64,000 nt of DNA, taken from the IMG/VR virus record IMGVR_UViG_3300043570_001741, positions 93,714 through 157,713 of that record; one strand, 5' to 3'. Origin of the DNA: a virus. Each line of letters begins with the position of its first letter. The first letter of the stretch is position 1. Shown here one piece after another: positions 43,601 through 51,252 of the stretch. The notes under the pieces were generated by a model, which did not search any database, was not told the origin of the DNA, and saw only the letters and a list, made by a program, of their open reading frames with translations. The position numbers were made by a program, and so were the translations under genes.

Positions 43601-43911
43601 AAATCGATTTTACCAACCCATCTACTTCGTTTAAGTTCTACGTAGATGTGGCCAAACCAACAAACGCTAACATCAAGTTCTTCTACAAGATTAGTGAAGT
43701 TGGCGATACAGTTGATTTGAGAGAAAAAGAGTATACCGAAATTACTGGCATAACTGTTCAAGCTTCTCTTGGTGGCGAATTTAATGAAGTAGAAAAATTG
43801 GTAGAAAACCTTCCACAGTTTGATGCAATCGTATTTAAGATTGTATTCTTGTCTGATGATAGTTCTCAGATACCAAAATGTAAAAACCTACGTTTAGTTG
43901 CATTGGCATAA
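37696..43911 (+). CDS. Giant baseplate/tail-fibre protein, DUF4815-like (2071 aa)
   Basis: The start (NVNPYYDDYDETKQFYRILFRPGRAVQARELTQLQ) is typical of the DUF4815 virion proteins of T4-like marine phages. It continues for about 1250 residues of structural sequence including YTMRDIGRIENRVKNLEYYT. A Pro-rich hinge at about 1255-1290 leads to a segment like DUF4214 (VTYRYAFGRNPAPSEKQYWYD). From about residue 1469 a conserved carbohydrate- or fibre-binding part begins (GGMDPLAQSFFI, then VYFSSKDDTIPMRVQIRKME). It probably takes the gp10 place at the baseplate rim and anchors fibres. Confidence 0.75.
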   Translation: MAQNYNVNPYYDDYDETKQFYRILFRPGRAVQARELTQLQTSLQKQIERFGQGIYKEGSIVVPGGQAVDNKYNYVKLTASYGANTSDTKISSLINETITGLTSNVKAIVVNSISSTSGGDPSTIYVKYTASQPYSGGSNTVFQAGELITTQSGNVTLQVAATTPTGVATAFSVSSGVIFTKGVFAYFDNQTLVAGKYALANNTIIGFQVTESTTTSSQDTSLLDPAVGASNYIAPGADRYKIALDLATRPVTFNANDDPNFIELIKIENGEVISQNLDPRYSILGDTFARRTYDESGNYIVKPYTLNIINHLKSSNVSSNGYYEAANGGDDNKLMTIIQPGKAYVRGYEVENIRTKYTIGNKAREYANVNNGVVSTTIGNYIYITGLSSIPDLSLLPSVSFYDQYTVTAGSSSGTAIGTGKIRAMEFSSGTAGTTTAIYKCWLFDVSMTPGYVFERDVKQLYVDNTGYADFTANISPTQIALSGSVSTTNGSNVITGAATLFTNEVTTNDFISINSISYRITSVTNAVSLVVATAPTSNQTGIIAFYDTAAYNETQYLSHLFELPYSTIKTVDPTNIETSYDVKRSYARTLSSNTVTISAGTDETFDSISTSSYILVVKSGTNAGQYLNPTTFVTRAVGGTSVTINLAALSNSPANVSAYATADVALVGKLTKTNTAADKKTKTLVSGATIDYTDANTAQATVVSLGKADVYKLTSVMMSPDAFGTAYNTTGDVDITDRYELDNGQKLTYYGLGKVRLKTGSPKPTNPIRITFDYFTHGSGDYFSVNSYTGIAYKDIPTFTDNRKTYQLRDCLDFRPRINDAGTGFTGAGAVVNDFIDPSSDVLTDYSYYLPRTDKIVLDKNGIFSIVEGISSLNPKEPNVSDDTMPLFVIKQKPYVFDITSDIEVTTIDNRRYTMRDIGRIENRVKNLEYYTTLNLLEKDTQSLQIQDSNGFDRFKNGFVVDNFAGHGVGDVYNRDYGVSIDYTKKELRPLSKTQFVPLQEINLTTPARTANNYVLTNDLITLPYTDVSYIKNEKASKTENINPFSVITWTGSIKLDPPSDIWFSEEELPMVAKNENGNYDQFGATSQSKGTYNAVWGNWRTNYYGSQRTDDRTGLDYAVSEGQDTKTNNDLVTNSALVPKMRSVKITFTAEGMKPKTRVNIFFDNINVTNYCNSINTNPIGANSALAAAATANSQNLITDETGKLTGEFHYLANLFNLPTGESTFVVTDSTAGGTDFETFAVAKFNSNGQLIKKPVPAPQVILEPPPTYVASAYVPEYVEPDPAPAPVPPTPDYLDVTYRYAFGRNPAPSEKQYWYDSFSKQVTNKGYASINALISASSVNGGAFVDVGAISPDLITIGDYNTAAADLYALTKQITDAGIRNNEQGKNGVNGITEIHLNNGGTKEVASDFTAKQITYAIAAINGAVPEATNTSNYWKGDAQSAVLTTVKAEPTAGYSYGANCLSAGGMDPLAQSFFINTPIYLSKLDVYFSSKDDTIPMRVQIRKMENGVPGSFILPSSEVVVYPTNINTSTDGSTATSISFGSPVFLDSGEYAFVLLSDSINYRVWIAQVGEFDILTNAFIAEQPYIGVLFKSQNASTWQADQFQDMKFNLYRAEFDTSVTGVVEFNVDDEYYDQISLGIDPFEVYANSNIMRVIHPAHGQVTGSSIKLNGFPLNGNLINSSANSNFFGINVSSLNAQTFTIDNTTLDSYTITLPSNVSNAITQTTRTGGASIQVSTDFAYDTYYPVISAVVPSGTTLVNKIKTTSSSTYGVDSAFTTIALDDVNFNSTKTLASNVNKQVAMSNTNPFIHRIEFSTSSSLVSPVIDTKQIGGVFARNLINNPTYSTQNKISANDIVTIANANNIIFTQVSGAQGLITLSGSQDKINATSIIKGTYINVTANNGVNAGQYRVIDVTDAGANISIYNVSTQNVSTNATATYTITNGRNFIAEEAAYDGSAYSKYITREIDFTNPSTSFKFYVDVAKPTNANIKFFYKISEVGDTVDLREKEYTEITGITVQASLGGEFNEVEKLVENLPQFDAIVFKIVFLSDDSSQIPKCKNLRLVALA

Positions 43912-43912
43912 T

Positions 43913-44125
43913 ATGGAATACAAAGTAGAAGGCCACCCTGACCTGGTCAGGGATTCTAAAAGCAAAGCGATTATTAATATCAATCGTGGTGCTATGATGG
44001 AACATAAGTATAAAAAAGATATGAAAACAACTGTCGAATCCTTATCTGATGAAATAGCATCAATAAAAGATGAATTCAGAGAAATCAAATCTCTGTTACA
44101 ACAGATTGCGTCTAAGGGACAATAA
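43913..44125 (+). CDS. Small conserved fibre-locus protein (70 aa)
   Basis: The ATG at 43913 overlaps the previous stop region (TAATATG). The start MEYKVEGHPDLVRDSKSKAIIN is a pattern I recall next to the giant fibre gene in T4-like marine phages. The C-terminal half is a coiled coil. Probably a virion or assembly factor. Confidence 0.7.
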   Translation: MEYKVEGHPDLVRDSKSKAIININRGAMMEHKYKKDMKTTVESLSDEIASIKDEFREIKSLLQQIASKGQ

Positions 44126-44385
44126 TGGCAATTAATCAACTAACCACGGCAAATACATTCCAACAATGGCTGGGTGCTTCACAGTCTTTAATCACTACGA
44201 CCAACAACCTAACAGATGGTGGTAACTCAGCAACATTCTATGCCAACACAAATGTGACAATTGGTGGCAATTTAAATGTTACACAGCTTTCAGGTTCTGC
44301 TAATACAGCAATTTACGCTAACATTGCGAATGCGGCAACAGTATCAACTGGCGACAGTCTTGCCTTTGCAATAGCATTAGGCTAA
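44125..44385 (+). CDS. Small fibre-like protein (86 aa)
   Basis: Gly/Thr/Asn-rich, with INQLTTANTFQQWLGASQ at the start and the phrase TIGGNLNVTQLSGSA that is common in phage fibre shafts. It ends in AFAIALG, similar to the AMAIVFGG end of the fibre protein at 50746-51246, so this hydrophobic tip may be a shared docking or trimer motif. TAATG overlap upstream. Confidence 0.6.
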   Translation: MAINQLTTANTFQQWLGASQSLITTTNNLTDGGNSATFYANTNVTIGGNLNVTQLSGSANTAIYANIANAATVSTGDSLAFAIALG

Positions 44386-44393
44386 TATAAATA
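44386..44393 (+). promoter_or_regulatory. T4 late promoter box, perfect TATAAATA, fibre operon
   Basis: A perfect match directly after the stop of the previous gene. A short leader with AAGGATA serves the ATG at 44415. It should drive the first block of fibre genes. Confidence 0.7.
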
Positions 44394-44414
44394 CGGCATT
44401 AAGGATATCAAAAC

Positions 44415-44735
44415 ATGGCCAATTCTTTTAAAAATTATCACGTTAAAAATGCAAACACAGCTGCACAGACTATATTTACTGCTGGCGCTGGTGTTCAAGC
44501 AACAGTCATTGGCATGAGTATTGCTAATATGACTACATCACCAATTAGCGCTAACGTATTCATTACGGTTAGTGGCACAGACTATTTTATGGTTAAAGAA
44601 GCAACTATTGCAGTTGGTGGTGCTTTAGTTCCAATTGGCGGAGACCAAAAATTGGTACTGGAAGCAACTGATGCAATTAAGGTTTCAGCAACCGCCAACG
44701 CAGACGTTATTTTATCGGTGCTGGAGATTAGTTAA
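44415..44735 (+). CDS. Small beta-sandwich virion accessory protein (106 aa)
   Basis: All-beta by eye, with FKNYHVKNANTAAQTIFTAG at the start and ADVILSVLEIS at the end. A similar protein lies at 51253-51627 (ending VLCSWEEIS), so the pair are likely paralogs. Proteins of this type in marine T4-like phages are virion components. TAATG overlap with the next gene. Confidence 0.65.
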   Translation: MANSFKNYHVKNANTAAQTIFTAGAGVQATVIGMSIANMTTSPISANVFITVSGTDYFMVKEATIAVGGALVPIGGDQKLVLEATDAIKVSATANADVILSVLEIS

Positions 44736-45598
44736 TGTATATCGGTAATACACCATCCACATCAGCTTTCGTATCATTGACCGAAAGGTTTAATGGTGAT
44801 AATACGACAACGGCTTTTACATTATCACGAACAGTTTTTGCTACTGGTGATATTGAAGTTATCGTTAACAATGTCCAACAAGACCCATTTACGGCTTATA
44901 CTGTAAGTGGAACAACACTTACGTTTGACGGTGCTCCATCGTCCGGTACTGGTAACATTCTTGTCACATATAGAAACAGTATCATAAGTAAATTTGTACC
45001 TAGTGATGGTACAGTTTTAACGGCATCTATTGCCGATGGTGCAATCACTGGTGCCAAAATTGCAGCCTATACAATTCCATCTTCTGATTTAAGTAATACT
45101 GGTGTAACATTCGGCTCTTATGGTGGCGCAACACAGATTCCAGTTGTTACAGTTGGCATAGATGGTCGTGTGACTTATGCAGCTAACGTAGCGTTTAGTG
45201 CGGTACCAACATACTCAAGTGGACCATTTGCGGTTGGTAACACATCTGGTGCAATTGCCAATACTTCATTAGATGTATATGGCGGTGTTGCTATGAACGT
45301 AGTAACATTGGCAACCTCAAGTAATACGATTAACGTAGCACTTGCAAATTACTTTGTTGTAAATCCAGCAGGAACAACAGCATTTGTATTCACTGGTGCT
45401 CCTGTCGCAAGAGATAGTTCTTTTGTTATTGAGTTGGCAAATGGCGGTGCATATACTGTTACATTCCCAGCAGCTGTTAGGTGGCCAGCCAACACGGCAC
45501 CAACACTCACATCTTCAGGTAAAGACTTGTTAATCTTCTCAACAGCTAATACTGGAACAACATGGCGTGGTTCTTCATTGATTGGTTACACAGCATAA
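44735..45598 (+). CDS. Tail fibre protein of the YIGN type (287 aa)
   Basis: N-terminal YIGNTPSTSAFVSLTERFNGDNTTTAFTL is a docking module shared with the gene at 50746 (YIGNSPSSATFAIDTFSGDN). The middle has SYGGATQIPVVTVGIDGRVTYA, a repeat also seen in the genes at 48176 and 56932. The C-terminal part is a small beta domain ending SSLIGYTA. Probably a short fibre or connector carrying the following adhesin. Confidence 0.7.
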   Translation: MYIGNTPSTSAFVSLTERFNGDNTTTAFTLSRTVFATGDIEVIVNNVQQDPFTAYTVSGTTLTFDGAPSSGTGNILVTYRNSIISKFVPSDGTVLTASIADGAITGAKIAAYTIPSSDLSNTGVTFGSYGGATQIPVVTVGIDGRVTYAANVAFSAVPTYSSGPFAVGNTSGAIANTSLDVYGGVAMNVVTLATSSNTINVALANYFVVNPAGTTAFVFTGAPVARDSSFVIELANGGAYTVTFPAAVRWPANTAPTLTSSGKDLLIFSTANTGTTWRGSSLIGYTA

Positions 45599-45601
45599 TC
45601 T

Positions 45602-47605
45602 ATGTCATTAACTCCTAAATTATTGCAGCAAGGCGCAGCTGGTTCTGCTAGACCGGTTTATATTGAAGATGTGTTTAGTGCATTCCTTTATACAGGCAAT
45701 GGCACCACAAAAAATATTACCAATGGTATTGATTTGTCTACTAAGGGTGGATTGGTTTGGACAAAAAGCAGAAGTAATGCCCAAAACAACTATCTTGCCG
45801 ATACCGTCGCTTCCCAGTATTTGATTTCCAACACAACGTCTGGAAGTCAGGGTAGTGCTTTTCAAGGCTCAAATGACATTACCTCTGCCACAACAACTGG
45901 GTACACTCTTGGACCAAATTCAAGTACCGTAGTTAATAGTTCAGGGCAAACTCAGGTTTCATGGACATTCCGAAAGCAACGAAAGTTCTTTGATATTGTG
46001 ACTTATACGGGGAATGGCGCAACTTATCAGGATGTAACACATTCGCTTGGAAGCACTCCCGGTTGCATCATGGTTAAGTGCACGTCCACTGGTTCAACAA
46101 ATTGGATGGTGGTACATAGAAGCTTAGCAGTTGTAAATCAAAACCTGATTCTTAACTCAACTGCTAGTGCCTCAACTGTTAATTCTGAAACAATCACTTG
46201 GGGTTCAGTGGATGGGTCGTATAACGGATTTTTTAGGGTGTTAAATAGCCTTGGAAGTTCTGACCCAAACAACTATCTAAACGTTAACGGCAACACTTAT
46301 GTCGCCTACCTATTCGCCCACAACGCAGGAGGCTTTGGCCCGTCCGCTTCAGACAATGTGATTACGTGTGGGTCGTTTACAACAGACGGAAGCGGTAACT
46401 TTTCTGTGAACCTTGGTTATGAACCGCAATGGGTTCTTGCAAAAGCAACCAATGAGGCGGGTAGTGATTGGTATGTGTGGGACACCATGCGTGGATGGCC
46501 TGCTCGTAATAGTACAAGTGTCAATTATGTTAACAGTCGTTATTTGTCACCAAACACCAGCACGGCCGAAGCGGACTTTGGCGGCCCATACGTCACAAAC
46601 ACAGGGTTTGGTGGAGTATTGGTATCCAGTATCACCTACATCTACATAGCCATCCGCCGTGGCCCGATGAAAGTGCCTACGACTGGTACAAGTGTTTTTG
46701 TGGCAGAAACTTATAATGGAACCAACACGCTAAATAGAGAATTTGATGTATCTCCTTTACAGTATTCTGATTTATCTTGGTTTATTAGTAGAAACTACCC
46801 AACTGCACCAGTCAGTATAAGTTTTGTAGATAGATTGCGTGGATCACTTGCAAAGCTATGGACGGGAGGCACTAGCAATGAAAGCACTTCACAAGCATCT
46901 GTTAGTTTTTCAAATAAAATGGAAGCCATAGTAATTGGAACTACTGGCAATTTTTCAGGCTTAAATGAGACTGGTACTTCTTTTGTTATGTACAACTTAA
47001 AACGTGCTCCCGGCTTCTTTGATGAGGTTTGCTATACTGGAAATTACGCAGGGAACCCTCAAATCCCACATAATTTAACCGTAGCGCCAGAACTAATTAT
47101 TGCAAAAGTTAGAAGCACTACAGGCGCATGGTATATCAACAGTCCTTTAATTGGGACTAACTTTCAACTTGCTTTTAACGCAAGTGCAAAAAGTGCCGGA
47201 AGCACTTACACGCTTACATCAACGTATTTTCAAAATCCAGATATTAACTATCCTACGGGGGAGACATTTGTAGCCTACCTTTTTGCCACTTGCGCTGGTG
47301 TTTCCAAAGTTGGTTCATATACAGGTAATGGTTCATCACAAACTATCGATTGTGGCTTTGCTTCTGGTGCTAGGTTTGTTTTAATTAAACGTACAGACTC
47401 ATCAGGCGATTGGTATACATTTGATACTGCTCGAGGTATTGTTTCTGGAAACGATCCATTCTTAAAATTAAACACTACAGATGCTGAAGCAACAGCTTAT
47501 GATGCTGTTGATCCAGCTAACTCAGGTTTCATTGTCAACAACGATGCTACTAATTTCCCAATTAATGTAGCATCCGCCACATACATCTTTTTAGCAATCG
47601 CATAA
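45602..47605 (+). CDS. Large tail adhesin A, DUF7483-like repeats (667 aa)
   Basis: It starts with a short anchor (PVYIEDVFSAFLYTGNG) and then repeats a lectin-like unit several times: FFDIVTYTGNGATYQDVTHSLGS with PGCIMVK; FDEVCYTGNYAG with IPHNL; and VGSYTGNGSSQTIDCGF near the end. Such units fold as concanavalin-like sandwiches in phage adhesins, so binding host surface glycan is likely. The protein is clearly paralogous to the one at 48724-50709, and base composition rises in its middle compared with flanking genes. Confidence 0.75.
   Translation: MSLTPKLLQQGAAGSARPVYIEDVFSAFLYTGNGTTKNITNGIDLSTKGGLVWTKSRSNAQNNYLADTVASQYLISNTTSGSQGSAFQGSNDITSATTTGYTLGPNSSTVVNSSGQTQVSWTFRKQRKFFDIVTYTGNGATYQDVTHSLGSTPGCIMVKCTSTGSTNWMVVHRSLAVVNQNLILNSTASASTVNSETITWGSVDGSYNGFFRVLNSLGSSDPNNYLNVNGNTYVAYLFAHNAGGFGPSASDNVITCGSFTTDGSGNFSVNLGYEPQWVLAKATNEAGSDWYVWDTMRGWPARNSTSVNYVNSRYLSPNTSTAEADFGGPYVTNTGFGGVLVSSITYIYIAIRRGPMKVPTTGTSVFVAETYNGTNTLNREFDVSPLQYSDLSWFISRNYPTAPVSISFVDRLRGSLAKLWTGGTSNESTSQASVSFSNKMEAIVIGTTGNFSGLNETGTSFVMYNLKRAPGFFDEVCYTGNYAGNPQIPHNLTVAPELIIAKVRSTTGAWYINSPLIGTNFQLAFNASAKSAGSTYTLTSTYFQNPDINYPTGETFVAYLFATCAGVSKVGSYTGNGSSQTIDCGFASGARFVLIKRTDSSGDWYTFDTARGIVSGNDPFLKLNTTDAEATAYDAVDPANSGFIVNNDATNFPINVASATYIFLAIA
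46633..46694 (+). repeat. Near-identical DNA island shared by adhesins A and B
   Basis: About 62 bp here match 49743-49804 with only a few differences, including an uninterrupted GGCCCGATGAAAGTGCCTAC. It encodes the IYIAIRxGPMKVPTTGTSVF join between two lectin-like units. It is GC-richer than its surroundings and could act as a recombination handle for exchanging C-terminal halves. Confidence 0.7.
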
Positions 47606-47635
47606 ATAATACAGTTAGAGAATATCAATCTAACT
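47601..47635 (+). promoter_or_regulatory. Late box CATAAATA with a 5'-end hairpin
   Basis: CATAAATA is at 47601-47608 across the previous stop codon. The predicted transcript start is about 47614, and a 7-bp inverted repeat (47613-47619 with 47629-47635) would then form a hairpin at the very 5' end of the mRNA, a known way to slow decay. AAGGA at 47649-47653 serves the ATG at 47658. Confidence 0.45.
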
Positions 47636-47657
47636 ATCCAAATATCAAGGAATAAAA

Positions 47658-48164
47658 ATGTCAGACTATAGAATCAGAGAAACAGGCCAAGTTTTAAGTC
47701 AAGGCGAAGTAAGACGCCTACATTGGAACACATCTTTCCCAGCAGTATGGGATGCATCTGTTTGTGAGTTTATTGGAATTGATCCAGTTCTACAAGCACC
47801 ACAACCAACTAATACAGACCCATTGAAAACAATCCGTTTGAATGGAGTTGTGCAGGATAGCCTAGGCAATTGGGTACAAAACTGGGAAGTAGTAGACCTA
47901 TTCGCAGATACCACAGTAGAAGGTGTAACAACAACTAAGGTTCAGCATGAAGAAGCATTCATGGCCAGACGTAATACTGAGAGATGGACACAAGTCCGTT
48001 CACAGAGAGATTCTTTGTTGAAAGATACAGATTGGTTATCCATCCGTGCCGCAGATACAGTTACTCCAATGCCAACAGAGTGGTCTACATATCGCCAAGC
48101 ATTAAGAGATGTTACAGAACAATCTGACCCATTCAATATTGTGTGGCCAACTAAACCAGAATAA
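47658..48164 (+). CDS. Tail assembly chaperone-like protein (168 aa)
   Basis: N-terminal residues (YRIRETGQVLSQGEVRRLHWNTSFP) look like a capping region found in phage fibre chaperones. The C-terminal half (RWTQVRSQRDSLLKDTDWLS, then PTEWSTYRQALRDVTEQ, ending FNIVWPTKP) matches the phage tail assembly chaperone family (Phage_tail_APC type). It lies between the two big adhesins and probably helps fold or attach one of them. Confidence 0.75.
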   Translation: MSDYRIRETGQVLSQGEVRRLHWNTSFPAVWDASVCEFIGIDPVLQAPQPTNTDPLKTIRLNGVVQDSLGNWVQNWEVVDLFADTTVEGVTTTKVQHEEAFMARRNTERWTQVRSQRDSLLKDTDWLSIRAADTVTPMPTEWSTYRQALRDVTEQSDPFNIVWPTKPE

Positions 48165-48175
48165 GAGAATAAAAA

Positions 48176-48724
48176 ATGGCTTTAACTAGAGTTAGTGGTA
48201 ATTTAATTTCAAGTGGTACCTTAACTGCCACTCAATTAGCGGTAACTGGTGTTTCTGCTGGTAGTTATGGTGGTACTACTTCTATTCCTACAATTACTGT
48301 TGGAACTGATGGTCGTGTGAGTTATGCTTCAAACATAGCTTTAAGTCTGAACAGTATTACAGGTAATGTGAATATTAGCGGCAACGTTAAAGCACAGACA
48401 TATCAAGAAACATTCTCTAACGTTTCTATTGCATCTGGTAACATTACTTGCAACTTGGCTAGTGCAACAATTTTTAAAACTGTAGTGACCTCTGCGGCCA
48501 ATGTTATCTTTACTAGCCCACCACCTAGTCTGACAGGATTTAGTTTTTTAATTCAGTTGTCACAAACTGGAAGTTATGCACTTACATGGCCATCTAGTAT
48601 TCAATGGCCATCAAACACAGCACCAACACTATCCACAACTGCTGGTTATGTTGATACGATTGCTCTATACACTATTGATGGTGGAACAAACTACTACGCT
48701 ACTTCAGTTCTAGGACAATTTTAA
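48176..48724 (+). CDS. Short tail fibre protein (182 aa)
   Basis: It has SAGSYGGTTSIPTITVGTDGRVSYA, the same fibre unit as in the genes at 44735 and 56932, and NVNISGNVKAQTY shaft sequence. The C-terminal part (SFLIQLSQTGSYALTWPSSIQWP and ATSVLGQF) resembles the end of the protein at 44735. It precedes adhesin B by a TAATG overlap, as the 44735 gene precedes adhesin A, so each adhesin has its own connector. Confidence 0.7.
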   Translation: MALTRVSGNLISSGTLTATQLAVTGVSAGSYGGTTSIPTITVGTDGRVSYASNIALSLNSITGNVNISGNVKAQTYQETFSNVSIASGNITCNLASATIFKTVVTSAANVIFTSPPPSLTGFSFLIQLSQTGSYALTWPSSIQWPSNTAPTLSTTAGYVDTIALYTIDGGTNYYATSVLGQF

Positions 48725-50709
48725 TGAGTAAAGCTGCTTATAATGTTTATGCGGCCGGTGGTGCAGCAACGCCAACATATATTGAAGATGTGTTCAGCAC
48801 TTACCTATACACGGGCAATGGCGCTACACAGACCATTGTCAACGGGATCGATTTGTCTGGTAAAGGTGGGTTGGTTTGGCTGAAAAGCCGAGCCGGCGCG
48901 GATCCGCATGAGTTAACAAACACCGTACAGGGCGTTTCAAACTCACTGCGAACTAACAGCACTAATGGTTCGTCTTCTACAGATTTGACTGGTTTTACTT
49001 CTTCCGGCTTTACTCTTGGATACGTCACTGGAAACACCAACTTATCTGGAGCAACTGAAGTTTCATGGACCTTCCGCAAGCAACCAAAGTTCTTTGATAT
49101 TGTGACATGGACGGGAAACGGTACTACACAGAACTTGTCACATAACCTTGGCTCTGTACCGGGTATGATAATTGTAAAAAGAAGTGGTAACACGGGAGAT
49201 TGGAATGTTTGGCATAGAAGTTTAACAGCAGGAAACTACATAAAACTTAATAGTACGGCCGCACAAACCACAGGTGGCGCAGCTAACTATTTTGGAAATA
49301 ACTCTACCACAGTTAATCCAACAAGCACAACATTTACGGTTGGCAACAACTCACAAGTCAACGCTGATAGTGGAGAAGCCGGAAACACATATGTTGCCTA
49401 CCTATTTGCCCATAACGCAGGTGGCTTCGGTCTGACTGGCTCAGACAATGTGATTACGTGTGGGTCTTATACGGGCGGCACTTTTAATGGGGTTACATAC
49501 GATGCAGTAACCACGACTTTGGGGTTTGAGCCTCAATGGCTGCTTATTAAAGAAGCTACAGGCACTAACGCTTGGTTTATATTTGACAATATGCGTGGGA
49601 TTGTCACTGGCGGCAATGATCCGCGATTGAGCCCAAACAGTAGTAATCAAGAATTTAGCTCCAATTGGGTTGATTTAACATCAACAGGCTTTACCGCAAC
49701 AGCATCAGACGGATCAAGCGGAATCAATAACGGCAGCAGCTACACCTACATCTACATCGCCATCCGCTGTGGCCCGATGAAAGTGCCTACGACTGGGACT
49801 AGTGTGTTCAAAACTATTAGTAGAACAGGTACAGGCTCAGCAACTACAGTTACTGGAGTTGGCTTTCCACCAGATTTGGTAATCGCAAGAGCTAAAGCTA
49901 CGGCTGGATTAAATACTACATGGATGGCAAGACTTAGAGGTAGTGCTCAACTATACTCAAATTTTACTTCTTCAGGAGCTAGTAGTTCAACACAACAGAT
50001 AACCTCGTATGACATGGATGGAATAAGTGTAGGAACTGACGTAGCTCAATCTGGATTTAATAGTTCTGGTGATCCGGTTGTAAATTGGTTTCTTCGCCGA
50101 GCTCCAGGTTTCTTTAGTATTCTCACTTTTGTTGGAGACGCAACAACAAATAGGTCAATTAATCATAATTTGGGTGTAACACCAGAATTAATTATTACTA
50201 AGTCAAGTAACCAAACGGGCAATTGGCATGTTGGTATTGGGTTGCTTGGATGGACTTATGGTTTATATTTGGATACAACAAATGCAAGTAGTGTTCAAAA
50301 CTGGTATTCTACACCATCATCAATAGCTTATTCCACTGGTTCATCTACTACTGCAAATAGAAATAGTTACGAATATATTGTTTATCTTTTCGCCTCTTGT
50401 CCTGGTGTTTCCAAAGTAGGCTCATACACAGGTAATGGTTCAACACAAACAATTGATTGTGGCTTTGCAGCTGGTGCTAGGTTTGTTCTTATTAAGAGAA
50501 CCGATGACGTTGCTGATTGGTATGTCTGGGACACTGTTCGAGGTATTATTTCTGGAAATGATCCTTATCTTCTGATTAACAGTACAGTTGCTGAAGTAAC
50601 CAATACAGATTACATTGACCCATACAGCGCAGGGTTTGAATTATCCTCCACCGCACCAGCCGCCATTAATGCAAATGGCGGTACTTACATCTTCCTTGCA
50701 ATTGCATGA
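48724..50709 (+). CDS. Large tail adhesin B, paralog of adhesin A (661 aa)
   Basis: Same plan as adhesin A: PTYIEDVFSTYLYTGNG anchor, repeated lectin-like units (KFFDIVTWTGNGTTQNLSHNLGS, FFSILTFVGDATTNRSINHNLG, VGSYTGNGSTQTIDCGF) and the shared GPMKVPTTGTSVF joint. The variable middle segments differ, as expected for receptor-binding surfaces under diversifying selection. Start overlaps the connector gene. Confidence 0.75.
   Translation: MSKAAYNVYAAGGAATPTYIEDVFSTYLYTGNGATQTIVNGIDLSGKGGLVWLKSRAGADPHELTNTVQGVSNSLRTNSTNGSSSTDLTGFTSSGFTLGYVTGNTNLSGATEVSWTFRKQPKFFDIVTWTGNGTTQNLSHNLGSVPGMIIVKRSGNTGDWNVWHRSLTAGNYIKLNSTAAQTTGGAANYFGNNSTTVNPTSTTFTVGNNSQVNADSGEAGNTYVAYLFAHNAGGFGLTGSDNVITCGSYTGGTFNGVTYDAVTTTLGFEPQWLLIKEATGTNAWFIFDNMRGIVTGGNDPRLSPNSSNQEFSSNWVDLTSTGFTATASDGSSGINNGSSYTYIYIAIRCGPMKVPTTGTSVFKTISRTGTGSATTVTGVGFPPDLVIARAKATAGLNTTWMARLRGSAQLYSNFTSSGASSSTQQITSYDMDGISVGTDVAQSGFNSSGDPVVNWFLRRAPGFFSILTFVGDATTNRSINHNLGVTPELIITKSSNQTGNWHVGIGLLGWTYGLYLDTTNASSVQNWYSTPSSIAYSTGSSTTANRNSYEYIVYLFASCPGVSKVGSYTGNGSTQTIDCGFAAGARFVLIKRTDDVADWYVWDTVRGIISGNDPYLLINSTVAEVTNTDYIDPYSAGFELSSTAPAAINANGGTYIFLAIA
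49743..49804 (+). repeat. Copy of the DNA island shared with adhesin A
   Basis: Matches 46633-46694 with a few changes; see that entry for the interpretation as a recombination handle. Confidence 0.7.
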
Positions 50710-50738
50710 TAAATAGAATAAACCCAACAACATAAATA
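50708..50738 (+). promoter_or_regulatory. Two tandem late promoter-like boxes
   Basis: GATAAATA at 50708-50715 and CATAAATA at 50731-50738 each match seven of eight positions. The first allows a leader of about 25 nt; the second would start at the ATG (50746). No strong Shine-Dalgarno site is visible. Confidence 0.45.
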
Positions 50739-50745
50739 AAGAATT

Positions 50746-51246
50746 ATGGCTTACATCGGAAATTCTCCCAGCTCAGCAACATTTGCTATTGACACCTTTA
50801 GTGGTGACAATACAACTGTTAACTTCACCTTACGTGAAGCACCATTGGCAACAAGTTCTATTATTGTCTTTGTTGGTGGTGTCCGTCAACAAACAGACTC
50901 ATATAGTCTTAGCAGTTCAACTCTTGTGTTCTCTGAAGCACCTCCGTTGGGAACAAATAACGTTGAGGTTATATTCTTAGGTTTAGGTGCAAGTGCTTCT
51001 ATTCCTTCTGATGGGTCTGTATCAACAATAAAGATTATTACTGGTGCAGTAACCGGTGATAAGTTGGGTCTTACATCAATCAATGCAAACAATATTGTTG
51101 ATGCTTCTATTACTGGCAATAAATTAGGATTGACTTCTATCAATGCTAATAATATTGTTGACGGAACAATTACAAACGCAAAACTTGCATCGCCAGGTGC
51201 ATCAACAGGAAAGGCAATAGCAATGGCTATTGTATTTGGAGGATAA
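50746..51246 (+). CDS. YIGN-type fibre connector protein (166 aa)
   Basis: The N-terminal domain (YIGNSPSSATFAIDTFSGDN, about 85 residues) is paralogous to the start of the protein at 44735. A shaft follows with two near-identical copies of LGLTSINANNIVD, and it ends AMAIVFGG. It lacks the globular C-terminus of its paralog, so it may serve as a trimeric linker for the propeller adhesins that follow. Confidence 0.7.
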   Translation: MAYIGNSPSSATFAIDTFSGDNTTVNFTLREAPLATSSIIVFVGGVRQQTDSYSLSSSTLVFSEAPPLGTNNVEVIFLGLGASASIPSDGSVSTIKIITGAVTGDKLGLTSINANNIVDASITGNKLGLTSINANNIVDGTITNAKLASPGASTGKAIAMAIVFGG

Positions 51247-51252
51247 AAATAA

